This document shows, one piece after another, positions 44,710 to 54,432 of a stretch of DNA of 64,000 nucleotides. Below the pieces are notes generated by a model, which saw nothing but the letters and a program-made list of their open reading frames with translations, searched no databases and had not been told where the DNA came from. This DNA comes from Mesostigma viride. Its lineage: Eukaryota; Streptophyta; Mesostigmatophyceae; Mesostigmatales; Mesostigmataceae. The position numbers were made by a program, and so were the translations under genes. Numbering within the stretch: the first letter of the stretch is position 1; every line of letters starts with the position of its first letter. The stretch is taken from positions 13,952,358 through 14,016,357 of the forward strand of contig RPFO01000213.1 in assembly GCA_009746045.1 (NCBI GenBank), given 5' to 3'.

Positions 44710-45654
44710 TTAATTAATTAATTAATAGACACGTGACTGCGTCACGTGAGCATAATTGTCCTCAGTGGGAGGGGAACATGGGATGGAATGGATGGTATAA
44801 GCTATCTAGGTCCTAGTTACAGGGTTGTGGGCACCGCGGCCCGAATCGCTATGAATGCCATACTTGGTCGATCACACGCGGAGCCCCCACAGGCTTGGGG
44901 GTGGTCTCCTTCATCACTACTTGCCATCTATCCTTGCGCACCATCTGCCTCCATATTACAGACAAACCAGGAGGCTGCCCGGGGGTGAGCCCGTCACGTC
45001 TAGTGTAGCACATGTCCATGCCGAGTCTATCACGAAAAGTCCACAGGTGGTGGCCCGGCCTGCCGCGCGCGGCCGGGGGCACGCCAGGTTAGGACATATC
45101 GCCCAGGCTGGGCGGGCTTGGTGCGGCACCAAGATGACGCAGGATGATTCTAAGGACGAGCTCACGGGGTACTCGTACTTTCTCAAGGAGAACAGGTTCA
45201 CGCCAGGCCCCGTCGATCGGTCCATAATAAAGGGGTATACCACAGCTGGATCGAGAGTCTGATCAAGGCCGCGGCGTGATGAGTAAATGCGGTATGATAC
45301 AGTTATAGGGATGGCGCAGGATGATTGGAAGCTTCAACAGTGCATACAATTTTGTGGCGTAGTTTGGAATTCATTTATTCATTCATTTGTTCACGTTGGG
45401 AGAATGCCACGGTACCAACTTTTTGAGAAGGTACCTTTCAACCCTAATTGTGATGAAGGAGACCGGCCACCTCCAAGTCTGTGGGGGCTCCGCATGTGAC
45501 CGCATATGGCATTCATAGCGATTCGGGCCGCGGTGCCCACAACCCTGTAACTAGGACCTAGATAGCTTACACCATCCATTCCATCCCATGTTCCCCTCCC
45601 ACTGAGGACTTATTCTCACGTGACGCAGTCACGTGTCTATTAATTAATTAATTA
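44710..45654. mobile_element. Long-TIR (foldback-like) DNA element
   Basis: Inverted repeats of about 210 bp: left 44710-44925, right 45442-45654, both starting TTAATTAATTAATTAATAG and carrying ACGTGACTGCGTCACGTGAG and the core CCGCGGCCCGAATCGCTATG. Both outer ends are TTAA-rich, so the target duplication cannot be measured precisely (TTAA possible). The internal 500 bp has an open frame ending ENRFTPGPVDRSIIKGY but no transposase motif. Decayed family members lie at 5985-6150, 6690-6860 and 37240-37300. Confidence 0.8.
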
Positions 45655-45782
45655 AGTAGCTTCCATCATCATTCCGTCATCATTCCGTCATCGCGACTAG
45701 GAGAAGTGCACCACCCTTATGCTGGCATCTGCCACCCCTATAGTGACCCTATAGTGACCGCGGCCTAGGATGGGTCTCACCC

Positions 45783-45812
45783 TAAGCCCTAAACCCTAAA
45801 ACCCTAAACCAC
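45783..45812 (-). repeat. Short telomere-like repeat
   Basis: Three to four units of CCCTAAA (complement of TTTAGGG), slightly degenerate. Confidence 0.7.
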
Positions 45813-45926
45813 TTGCAAAAACAGAAGTGCCCCCCTGCCACCACTGCTCACCAGGTTGTTACATTTAGGCTGGCATCTGTCACCACCCCGGCAGTTGTGA
45901 TGGTGTGTTTGGGGTGTGACAAGGAT

Positions 45927-46299
45927 GGCGAAAAATTGTCCTTAGTTACTCTTAAGAGAAAGAACGGACAATTTTTCGCCACCCGCCACCCCTTGGCGCG
46001 GGTCATGGGAGGTGTTTTGTCAAGGTGTGAGAGTGATGGCGAAAAATTGTCCTTAGTTACTCTTAAGAGAAAGAACGGACAATTTTTCGCCACCCTGCCA
46101 CCCCTTGGCGCGGGTCATAGGAGGTGTTTGTCAAGGTGTGAGAGTGATGGCGAAAAATTGCCTTAGTTACTCTTAAGAGAAAGAACGGACAATTTTTCGC
46201 CACCCCCCCACTGGCCGGCGCTGAGGTGGCGTGGGTTGTTGGATGTGGCGAAAAATTGCACGTACTTACTCTTAAGAAAAGACCGCCCAATTTTTCGCC
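45927..46299. repeat. Array of four perfect-arm hairpins
   Basis: Four 53-54-bp units at 45927-45980, 46038-46091, 46149-46201 and 46247-46299. Each has arms GGCGAAAAATTGTCC and GGACAATTTTTCGCC around a loop TTAGTTACTCTTAAGAG. Spacing is 111, 111 and 98 bp. The linkers share CACCCCTTGGCGCGGGTCAT. The array ends about 150-300 bp before the left side of the viral gene block. Confidence 0.9.
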
Positions 46300-46618
46300 A
46301 TGTCCTCGCAGGGTGAGGGAGCCGGCGAGGGCCGCGCGGCGGGGTGTGCAGAGTGTTAGGGTTTATTAATCTGGAAACTCAGACGACCTATGCAAGAATC
46401 CCACACGACCTGTGTCGATGCATAAGAGGTTTACTCTGGATTTTAACCCATAGTTAGAACTGCAATTCGAGACGAAATGAAAATTGTTTTCAGCATACAT
46501 TGACGCGTTTTATACTGCATAAACGAATTCATTAAAAAATATAACACGTTTACATTCGTTATCAGCTCGACAAGAGCGAAAATGGCAAGCTCGTTGCCGT
46601 CGTCAACAAGACGACAAT

Positions 46619-47191
46619 CTACTCCTTGTCCTTGGAGTGTCCAGTCAGGCTCTTCACGTACGAGGCGGAGTTCTTCTTGTCGCCATGGCCGTGGGAGCTT
46701 GACGCTCCCTCGCGGCTCCTCTTCCTGCCATTGGAAGTGGCGGTCTTTGCGTCCTCGAAACCCTTCTTTACCTCCTCCCATGCCCTGTAGAGCGCAATGG
46801 GGGAAATGCCTGGCTGGCGCTTGGACTTGGAGAAGCCATTGAGGAAATCGTCAACCATCTTAACGCACCCGTCGGCTTGGTCGAGGCGAATCCACTCGCA
46901 GCGGTCCTCGACCTTCCTCGGCTTTGCCGCATTCTTCTCGTAGACCCACTCGACGCAAATTTTTGGCGTCTTGCGGTCGACATCGTCATATCCGGCGTCG
47001 TGAATCTTGAAGACCTCGCAGGTAGGTCCGGTGCCTCCAACAGCACCTTCGTTTCCGGAAAGAAGGGAGACCTTGTGCGTCAGGTGTGCGAGCTGGTCAG
47101 ATATCTTTGTCTGGCCGTCCTCGAGACCATCGAGGATTTTTCCAAGCATTGCCAACGCCTTCTCGCAAGGCCCTGCGTTTCGGGAAGCCAT
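46619..47191 (-). CDS. Unknown viral protein (191 aa)
   Basis: I start at the ATG at 47191 (MASRNAGPCEKALAMLGK) because the longer open frame upstream is compositionally different. The middle part is rich in charged and aromatic residues (CVEWVYEKNAAKPRKVEDRC). The C-terminus is Lys/Ser/His-rich with a nuclear-localisation-like GRKRSREG. It is the last gene of the minus-strand arm. No family is recognised; it might be a DNA-binding or virion-associated protein, but that is only suggested by composition. Confidence 0.55.
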   Translation of the reverse strand: MASRNAGPCEKALAMLGKILDGLEDGQTKISDQLAHLTHKVSLLSGNEGAVGGTGPTCEVFKIHDAGYDDVDRKTPKICVEWVYEKNAAKPRKVEDRCEWIRLDQADGCVKMVDDFLNGFSKSKRQPGISPIALYRAWEEVKKGFEDAKTATSNGRKRSREGASSSHGHGDKKNSASYVKSLTGHSKDKE

Positions 47192-47576
47192 GGCTACCGG
47201 CAGAGAGCTTGGCAACGTGAGATGCGTGACTTGCACGTGATTTTGCCTATTTGTGCACAATGTGCCAAGGTCCGTTACGTCTGCTGGCACGGCCTGGACA
47301 GGACGCGAAGGTGGCTGGACTTGTACAAGTGTCGAACTTGGCTAAATTTCGGAGCGATGCAAGTCTAAGGTGGCCTCTACCACGTGGCGAGTTCTGGGAC
47401 GTGAATTTAGGTAAAAAGACTCGTAAGCGTGCGAGTAATCAACTGGGTCACTTGTCAATCGCCTGAACGAGGTTTCTAAGGTATCCACGCAGGTAAATTT
47501 TCCGAAGCAACCACCCATATATATTCGTAGAAATTACTTGCCATGACAATTGCACTTGTTGAACCCGCGAATCTTT

Positions 47577-48040
47577 TCAAAACGTAGGATGCATACAAAA
47601 CCACCCGTCTGCACGGGGGAATTGAGTCTCGTTTCCGTCAAGTCTGTCAATGTACGACGCTCCTACCGTAATATGTCCTCCGTTTCTGAACAGGTGTGGG
47701 TTCTTTAGGTTAAAAAATGCGTGTTCGTTGATCATGGCGTAAGAAAGATGTCCCCGTCTGTTCCACCCATGACAGTCTCGTTGCATAAAACAATGCAATC
47801 CTGTTGGTTATGCTCACCACCGGAGAAACTCGGGGAAACAAGCCCGACAATAGCACGGTCCTCATCAACAGGCACTGCGTCAACGTAGGCATAATGCACA
47901 CCACCGCGCCATGTACTGTCAATGATGGGCGCCCTCGGGTCTGGTTTGATTCTAAATTGACGTAACCCGGTGGTGGAGTCAATCACGTTTTCAGAGGCCT
48001 TGGAATCTAGCACTATTTGATAATAAGTTGGGTATTCCAT
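47577..48040 (-). CDS. Unknown viral protein with one frameshift (about 154 aa)
   Basis: Frame one starts MEYPTYYQIVLDSKASENV at 48040 and runs to GGTDGDIF. Near 47750 a T-run appears one base short, and the continuation, SYAMINEHAFFNLKNPHLF to the end GWFCMHPTF, is in another frame and stops at 47577. The join is natural because the short extension LTP after the break has no context. The product is probably beta-rich and may be a small virion protein; no family recognised. Confidence 0.5.
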
Positions 48041-48073
48041 TGCTTTATTACAAATTGGAAGAGATAATAGTTT

Positions 48074-49753
48074 CTACGCTGGGATGGCGGCGGGAGTGCC
48101 CCACTTGGCAACAAGATACCCGCGGATCCGTTCAAGTTCCGCTGACGTCTTGGCGGTGTTGTAGATAAGGATCTCGCCAATCCACCCATCAAAGCACGAC
48201 TCGCGTTGGCCGTGTCTCCTCCAATAGCGAGATTTCCCGAACCAGTTGTAGGGTCCGATCCCACTCTGTTATAACCAGCTCGTCCGTCGAAGCGGGTGAA
48301 AATGCGTTTGTACTGCTGTTGCATGAAAGCGCCAGGACGTGTGCCTTGTTGTCAAAGAACTGAGCCCTGGTGCTCACGGTTTCGTATACAGAACCGGGAG
48401 CGAATAGGATAACGGTCTGTGCCTGTGACTGATAAGACATGAGATAACAATTGCCGTTCGACGATCCAAGCATATAACCTCTAATACCCGTAAACCCCTA
48501 TTTCTGGATACGTTGCAGTCGTTAGCTGTTTGGCGACTAAAAACTCGCACTTACCCCGACCGCGTTCCAGAAATTGTTCACGGACTCCAACAAGCCAGAC
48601 CGCGAGTTAATAAACGGAGGGACCGTTTCGAGTTCAGCTCCGCCGTATCCAGTGTCGGGCACTTGGCGGAAGTTGCCTGCGTCACGTGGTACCCGTTCGG
48701 CCCTTGTCGTTCACGCGCATCACGTTCCCCCTGCCGTGTTTTGCTGGGTTGTGCCCGACGTGTCGCTGAACACCGTGGCGCTGTCGGACGGATCGTACCA
48801 CGCGAACAGCTGGGGTCTGTTGCCGGGTTGTAATAGTACGTGAATGACAGCGTGTTGGATGATGCATTTCCAAGCCCTGACGTTGCGCCCGTCACGGCGC
48901 CCGCGCCCACGCTTACCGTCGTCGTGAAGTCCGACATGGTAGTGGTCACATCGAATGTGTACGTGGCACCGCTTCCCAGCAAGTTGGACACGGTTCCGTT
49001 GGTCACGGCGATGTCGCCCAACGTGAACCCAGTGACCGATGTGCTAAAAGTGGCCGTGATCGGATAAACAGCACCCGTCGGAGTTCCGGACGCAAGAGTC
49101 ACCGACGGATTTGCCGAGTACGTGAACGACAGTGTGTTAGATGCCGCGTTGGCGTTCCCTGTCGATGCGTCCACAACAGCGCCCGCGCCAACGCTAACGT
49201 TTGTGGTAGAATTGGCGATGGTTGGCGTCACTTGGAAGGCGTACGACGCCCCACTTCCGGTCAGGTTGGCGGCGGTCCCGTTGGTCACGGTGATATCGCC
49301 CAACGCGAACCCCGTCACCGACCTGCTGAACGTGGCTGTCACGTCCACGGGTGATGAGGATGGCGTCAAGCCCGCGGTCGTCGCGAGGGTTACCGTTGGA
49401 GGTGGCGAATACGTGAAGACTAACGGAGTTGCTGCGGTGTTGCCGGTTCCTAGCACGCTGCTTGCTGCGTTCCCTCCAACAGTGACTGTTGTCAGTGAAT
49501 AAGCTACAGCTGGAGTCACAGAGAATGTGTAAGAGGCGCCGCTACCCGTTAAACCAGATGCAGTACCATTTATGACAACGATATCACCCAAGGTGAACCC
49601 GGTGACTGTTTCGCTGAATGCTGCTGTCATTGTAATCGGTACCGCGCTAGGATACAGTCCGTGTGTAGTTGTTAACGTGATTGACGGCGCTGTCCTTGCC
49701 GTTTTGCGCTTCTTGCGAATCAAAGCAGGACAAATACCATAATCAAACGACAT
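48074..49753 (-). CDS. Ig-like repeat / LamG-like fibre protein (several frameshifts)
   Basis: The first ~310 residues hold three bacterial-type Ig-like repeats of about 90 residues, each with a signature like VTGFTLGDIVVINGTASGLT and GSGASYTF. From about 48800 the protein switches frames several times, but a LamG/concanavalin-like lectin domain can be followed: LFAWYDPSDSATVFSD, NDKGPNGYHVTQATS, MLGSSNGNCYLMSY and, at the end, GWIGEILIYNTAKTSAELER up to KWGTPAAIPA and a stop at 48074. Such Ig plus lectin modules are usual in host-attachment fibres. At least four single-base shifts are needed, so the gene is either decayed or badly sequenced. Location next to the capsid gene supports a virion surface role. 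Confidence 0.65.
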
Positions 49754-49779
49754 GGAGCTAATATAATATCATCGTCACA

Positions 49780-49950
49780 TTATTTTTTAGAGTTTGGTAG
49801 CGGATACTTGAAGGTGGGGAGAAGGGGCAATGCTCGTCTAGCTGGCATTGTCATGGACAGACCAGAATCTGCCATTTCAGGAATGTCAAAAATCAACTTC
49901 AACCTGTTAAACGGATTAGCTGTGATGCTAGGGTCTCGAAAGTAGTCCAT
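49780..49950 (-). CDS. Small viral ORF (56 aa)
   Basis: Open frame from ATG 49950 (MDYFRDPSITANPFNRLKL) to TAA at 49780-49782, filling the gap between the capsid gene and the fibre-like gene. The preceding leader is A/T-rich, as for other genes in this arm. Moderately basic, no family recognised. It could be a minor virion peptide. Confidence 0.4.
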   Translation of the reverse strand: MDYFRDPSITANPFNRLKLIFDIPEMADSGLSMTMPARRALPLLPTFKYPLPNSKK

Positions 49951-49978
49951 CGTTTGTCATTACACACGTATATATTTT

Positions 49979-51280
49979 TTAGAGGTACACGGCTGCCTGC
50001 CTGCCTGCAGCGATGTCCATCTTTGATTCGCATTCCGTGAAGATGTAGGAAATGCAGTCCGTTGCTCCCTTCTCGACTCGCAGCGTGACCACCGATGCCG
50101 TGCCACGAAGGTCAAGGCCGCTCATGTACTCTGGACCGGCACACGGCATATTAAGGTGACACGCCATCGTGAAGTTGTTGTTTAGCCACGTGGTAGGAGT
50201 CATGCCCTCCGGACACAGGACAAAACATTCCCTTGGTCACCGAACGCGGACAACAGATTGATCCACGCCTCCGTTGCGTTCGTACGGTATCCAGGCGCCA
50301 GGTTGGATCCGTTGATGTCGTATTGGTAGGAAGTCATACCATCCGCGATGTGATTGAACATCGTATTGCCAGATGCGTTGGTCACGTCCGCGCCGGCAGC
50401 AACCTGAATCGCCAGGAGTTTGCTGGCGGACGCGGAAGACAGCGACGCCTTGATGGCATAGGGAGTGCGAGTCCCGAGCGACTGTTTGGTGGACTGCCAC
50501 GTCCGCCACTTGAAGGAGAGAGTTCCACCCTCGGCAAGCCTGGACGAGAAAATCTGGCCCACGATATCTTCTTGGAACCTGTACGTGTCGATGCTAAAGT
50601 GGATGTTGCTCAGTTCGAAACCAACACCTGTCGCTGCTGGAACGGCCACGATGCCACGCCAGCAGCTGCTGCGACGCTAGGAAGCATCACCCCTCCGTCC
50701 ATGAGTGTGATTCGGATCTCGATGGGGGGAAGAGACTCAGATCCACGATCCGAGGCTCGCCACTCAGGAATCCCAAAAAGTGGTCAATGACGCCGTCCAC
50801 TGCGGTGTTTGCCTTCACGTTGTTTGTGAGAGCGCCAGCCGCATCAGCAATGACGATGTTGTTATTCTTCGACCAACCAGCGGGAGCCTGCGCGAGATTG
50901 TACTCGACACCGCCGTGCACCGAGAGCAGCGTATGGAACAGCTGGGAGTAGTCGTTGATGCTGTCGACGGTCTGACCTCCTGCCAGTACCTCGAGGCGCC
51001 TGATGATGGAGGACGTGTACGCGGGGAACTTTGCGAACCCCGCCGTGGTCGTGGGGGTCCCCGTGAAAAACATTGCGAAGGAGTGCAAGTCCACGAACCC
51101 GGACGTGGGGAGGCGGACCGCGACCACAGACCCTTGTTTGATGCCGTCGCTTGCTGAGAGGGTGCTGAGATGGACTCGTTGAGTCGTGTGCTGACCCAGC
51201 GCCTTCACGAGGTATTGCATGGACTTGGGGATAGCGCGCGAGTACCAGGAATTGTCCGAAGCCATAGATTGTGTATACAT
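49979..51280 (-). CDS. Major capsid protein, double jelly-roll (frameshifted)
   Basis: Starts MYTQSMASDNSWYSRAIPK at 51280 (an alternative ATG lies at 51265). The coding path: 51280 to about 50735; then past a C-run into a second frame coding IEIRITLMDGGVMLP; a third frame from about 50665 reading GFELSNIHFSIDTYRF; and a last shift near 50212 into PEGMTPTTWLNNNFTMACHL with a stop at 49979. Features match PLV capsid proteins: DGVIDHFLGFLSGEPRIVDL followed by a strand-rich hinge, and near the end a YMSGLDLRGTASVV segment. Total about 430 residues, a normal length for the family. About three single-base shifts are needed. Confidence 0.75.
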
Positions 51281-51295
51281 TCGAATGAGATATTT

Positions 51296-51652
51296 TTACT
51301 GAAGAAGCTGGCCGAGTATGGGATTTTTTACCTTCGCTCCATCAACCCGTCTTTCGAGGTTGGACAAGGCGCTCAGACCAGTGTTTGCGACCGAGTACGC
51401 TTTCCCGAGCAGCGTACTCTTCGCGATCATGTTGGATGGGATGTGTCCGAGCGCGGAATCGACAATGCCCGCCGCCTGTTTGGCAGCCCGCGCCCCGTCG
51501 CCAATTTTTGAGATGACTTCGCCAGCGACGTGCCCGGCTTTCTTGACAGCTGACACGATGGCCGCCCCGTCGCCGACCCTCTTGATAGCGTTGCCGGCAA
51601 ACTCTCCCACGCGTCTAGCCACGTTTCCGATTGCTCCAAAATTAACTTTCAT
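51296..51652 (-). CDS. Small Gly/Ala-rich virion protein (pVI-like), 118 aa
   Basis: I start at ATG 51652 (MKVNFGAIGNVARRVGEFA). The first 75 residues form amphipathic, Gly/Ala/Lys-rich segments (KRVGDGAAIVSAVKKAGHVA, KIGDGARAAKQAAG), typical of membrane-active or capsid-cement proteins in adenovirus- and PLV-type gene clusters. It lies between the capsid and penton-like genes; its start overlaps the penton-like stop by 11 bp. The pVI-like label is by composition and position only. Confidence 0.55.
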   Translation of the reverse strand: MKVNFGAIGNVARRVGEFAGNAIKRVGDGAAIVSAVKKAGHVAGEVISKIGDGARAAKQAAGIVDSALGHIPSNMIAKSTLLGKAYSVANTGLSALSNLERRVDGAKVKNPILGQLLQ

Positions 51653-52505
51653 CGTCCTCGATAGTACTAGATGGCTGAGAAATAAATCTGGTTTGTGGCT
51701 GGACGGTCCTGTCAAGGGCCATATACTTCAAAACGCTCCCGATCTTCCTCGCCTCTATTCCCATCGCCTTCTGAGGGCTTATGCGGAAGGAGAGCTGAAG
51801 AGCCCAATCCGAGTAGACAGTTATAGGAGCGTCGTCCTCGTCGAGCAGTCGGATCGTGATGTTGCTGGGAGAGTCCTTGAGATGCTGCCACAAAGGGGTC
51901 GCTGCCTGCCAAACAATGGGTTCTAAGAACTGCGACATGTTGGGACAGACGGCCAAAAGGCCTCCATATCCCGTGCCTGTCGACGATGATATCACGTTTC
52001 CTCGAACGATGTCGCTGTATACATACACCATTCTCAGTCTCCCATTCGTTGCTGGCCGGTTGCTAGCGAGGACACCTGTGAAAGGATATGATCCTTCCAT
52101 GAGCCCCAACACCCGGCCCGTGGGCTCATCCACCGCGACAGAGAACTCGGTGGCATTTGTCACGGTAAAAAGACTAGTCGCCCTGTTGTACGTGACCGAG
52201 AACCCAGGATCTACCGCCTTCAAAGCTTCCTCTATGTTTTTTCGGTTTTCGATAGTCGTGTACGAGCCGAGCGGCAAGGTCACCTTCGTAGGGGACTCGC
52301 TGCCAGACAAACGGACAGTGAAGTATCGGTTTCCTTCGCTGATGTGAGTCTGTTCAAACGGGATGGTCATGAGGGTAAGCCCGACGTCGTGATAATCGTC
52401 AAGGAGCCCCGCCGGGATGTCCCATACCGGATCCACTAGCGTCCCGCGAGTTCGGTTCTCCGTGCGAAGAGTGAGTGTCAGCGTTTCCTGGATGAACTCC
52501 TTCAT
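51642..52505 (-). CDS. Penton-like minor capsid protein (287 aa)
   Basis: I prefer ATG 52505 (MKEFIQETLTLTLRTENR) over an earlier one that reads out of frame through the neighbouring gene. The protein is beta-rich: VGLTLMTIPFEQTHISEG, YFTVRLSG, a NGRLRMVYVYSDIVRGNVI segment and, near the C-terminus, ITIRLLDEDDAPITVYSD followed by LQLSFRI. This ordering (early beta strands, 'vYsDiv', late 'irl.D..g..i') is that of single jelly-roll penton homologues in PLVs and virophages. It sits immediately upstream of the pVI-like and capsid genes, the usual morphogenesis cluster. Confidence 0.7.
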   Translation of the reverse strand: MKEFIQETLTLTLRTENRTRGTLVDPVWDIPAGLLDDYHDVGLTLMTIPFEQTHISEGNRYFTVRLSGSESPTKVTLPLGSYTTIENRKNIEEALKAVDPGFSVTYNRATSLFTVTNATEFSVAVDEPTGRVLGLMEGSYPFTGVLASNRPATNGRLRMVYVYSDIVRGNVISSSTGTGYGGLLAVCPNMSQFLEPIVWQAATPLWQHLKDSPSNITIRLLDEDDAPITVYSDWALQLSFRISPQKAMGIEARKIGSVLKYMALDRTVQPQTRFISQPSSTIEDDES

Positions 52506-52743
52506 CGGCCACTTCTTCTGACAATAGCTCAGAAGTAATTTCGTTTGTCCCAAAAACCTTGACGACGCCTTCCTCAATTTTCGCCGATGCCCTTTTCATG
52601 GCGCGCTTCGTCTTCCCTGTGAGTGGCTTCTTCTTACAGTAGAGCATGGCTGCCTCAATGAACTCTCGTGGGACATTTGGATGGAGGGTCATCCATTGAG
52701 AGATCTCGAGCATCTCGGCGTCAGTGAACAGCGGGCTGCTCAT
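52399..52743 (-). CDS. Small unknown viral protein
   Basis: Starts MSSPLFTDAEMLEISQWM at 52743; the first ~80 residues are acidic then Lys-rich (KKKPLTGKTKRAMKRASAK). The last ~35 residues overlap the start of the penton-like gene and look like its out-of-frame shadow, so the real end is likely near 52500 and a small indel may have removed the true stop. No family recognised. Confidence 0.45.
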   Translation of the reverse strand: MSSPLFTDAEMLEISQWMTLHPNVPREFIEAAMLYCKKKPLTGKTKRAMKRASAKIEEGVVKVFGTNEITSELLSEEVADEGVHPGNADTHSSHGEPNSRDASGSGMGHPGGAP

Positions 52744-52745
52744 GT

Positions 52746-53249
52746 TTACTCTTCTGTGAGATTTTTTTCAGCGCCTTCTTTTGGAATTCCCACGACCGTG
52801 TTGTGGACCCTCCTGAGATGCAGCAGGAGGTTTTTTTCGTTTGCGAACGTGCTCTTACACCCGGGTTGTGGGCATTTCCACCTCGCGCCTCCCACCTGGA
52901 CTCGTTTCCCGACAGGTACACCCGCAGGCTCCGGGGGTGCCGCCACTGCTTCATCGACGACAACCGGTTCGGGAGCCGGCGCGACAGGGGCCGGTTGGGC
53001 ATACGCGGACAACGGGGGGTACGCGACCGGTCTAGAGTTCGCCATCACTGACGCCATGAGAAGGGCATCCTTGAACCCTCGCGCCTCTGCGACCTTCCCT
53101 TTGTTCACCGCTCTTCGGACCGGCGCGCTGTGGATGACAATGGTGTTGGTCGATGAAGCGGTCACCTGCGACTGGGGTGCGACCTTACGCTTCGGTTTTC
53201 CCCTTTTACTTGAAGGACGGCGCCGTGCTGATTTCTGACGCCTTGCCAT
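52746..53249 (-). CDS. C2H2 zinc-finger protein (167 aa)
   Basis: Starts MARRQKSARRRPSSKRGK: a strongly basic N-terminus suited to nucleic-acid binding or nuclear import. The middle is Pro/Ala/Val-rich. The C-terminus carries one C2H2 finger, WKCPQPGCKSTFANEKNLLL ending HLRRVH (Cys-x4-Cys, His-x4-His). Encoded within the structural cluster, with 2 bp between its stop and the next start. It could be a core or regulatory DNA-binding protein; the finger is clear, the role is inferred. Confidence 0.65.
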   Translation of the reverse strand: MARRQKSARRRPSSKRGKPKRKVAPQSQVTASSTNTIVIHSAPVRRAVNKGKVAEARGFKDALLMASVMANSRPVAYPPLSAYAQPAPVAPAPEPVVVDEAVAAPPEPAGVPVGKRVQVGGARWKCPQPGCKSTFANEKNLLLHLRRVHNTVVGIPKEGAEKNLTEE

Positions 53250-53271
53250 TTCTGCATATAATCATAGATTT

Positions 53272-54432
53272 TTATAACGTCCAAGTGAGGGTCTTGTTAG
53301 TCGACACGGCCATTTTTCCAGCGCGCGACTTGCAAAACGCCGTAGAGAGTGCTATGTTTGTTGACGTGTCAGTGGTGATGCGAGGAATCCGCAATGCGAT
53401 TTCAAACACCCCGTCATCCTCCTCGTATCCTGAAACAACATTCCAGTTGCTGCCAATTATAACGTTTACCGGCCAGACGGACAGGCCGCTAGCCGTTAAG
53501 CGATATGGGTTTGATATGTCGAGAATCGTTGGTGGGTTGTTATCAAATGTTAACCTGACAAGGATATTGGTCAACGCGGTCGGAAGAGTTAGTTCCGATT
53601 GTGTGGCCGGGTCGTGGAAAGACATCACGGCCACAGGGGCGCCGTGCCAAAATTGCGGAAGCGGGTAGTCGTATATGGGCTGCCTCAGACCGACCAAAGA
53701 ATCTGCTTCCAATATCGTGTGCGATATACGCCTAGTTTCTCGGACATCTTCATACAGGGCCACGTCCATCCCGTGATTGCCGCCAATTGACGACAGGCTT
53801 GAACCATAATAGTAGCTTAGGCTAGAAGCAAATAAAAGCGGGGTCGGGCCAGATACTGTTGGATCTAATACCTGGAACGTCACGGTCGCCAAATGGATCA
53901 TACCAGTAACTGGAGGATCAACCAGTGAAATATGATCACAGGTTATGTCAACGTACGACGAGGATTTTGATATTGTCGTTGTAGAAAAACCGCCAGTCCA
54001 CGCTTCTCCAACGACTACGCTGATAAGCAACGGATCATTGCTCAACTTGGTGTTTGAAAATCCAAGTCTTACATAAAACTTCCTTACCGACTGACGAGCT
54101 GGTAGAATCCCATATATTTTGGCAGTATATTGGTTCATTTGCACGCCGTATTGAACATCGGGACACTTAACAACCGTGCGGATGACACTCTCATTCGTGA
54201 GTGTTAGCTCCTTAAACCAAGTATCCGCCACACCCGGTACGGGTTTTGTGACGCTATATTTGCCAAAAATGCTACAATTCCTCGACGAGGTGGACCTGTG
54301 ACGCAGCTCCAACACGTCTCCGACGGCTGTGTACGATCCGGATGGGTTGTTGGTTTTTAGAGAGTCGAACTCTATGTCTTGTAGGTCATCTTTGATTGGC
54401 CAGACATACGCGCCGTGGTACTCTCCGCTCAA
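53272..54432 (-). CDS. Unknown large structural-type protein (386 aa)
   Basis: Starts MSGEYHGAYVWPIKDDLQD at 54432 and overlaps the stop of the gene before it by 4 bp (ATGA). Beta-rich, low in Lys, with many Thr/Ser/Asn and aromatic residues (QYGVQMNQYTAKIYGIL, FASSLSYYYGSSLSS). No signal peptide or membrane span. Its place between the zinc-finger gene and a fibre-like gene suggests a spike or fibre component. No homologue recognised. Confidence 0.6.
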   Translation of the reverse strand: MSGEYHGAYVWPIKDDLQDIEFDSLKTNNPSGSYTAVGDVLELRHRSTSSRNCSIFGKYSVTKPVPGVADTWFKELTLTNESVIRTVVKCPDVQYGVQMNQYTAKIYGILPARQSVRKFYVRLGFSNTKLSNDPLLISVVVGEAWTGGFSTTTISKSSSYVDITCDHISLVDPPVTGMIHLATVTFQVLDPTVSGPTPLLFASSLSYYYGSSLSSIGGNHGMDVALYEDVRETRRISHTILEADSLVGLRQPIYDYPLPQFWHGAPVAVMSFHDPATQSELTLPTALTNILVRLTFDNNPPTILDISNPYRLTASGLSVWPVNVIIGSNWNVVSGYEEDDGVFEIALRIPRITTDTSTNIALSTAFCKSRAGKMAVSTNKTLTWTL

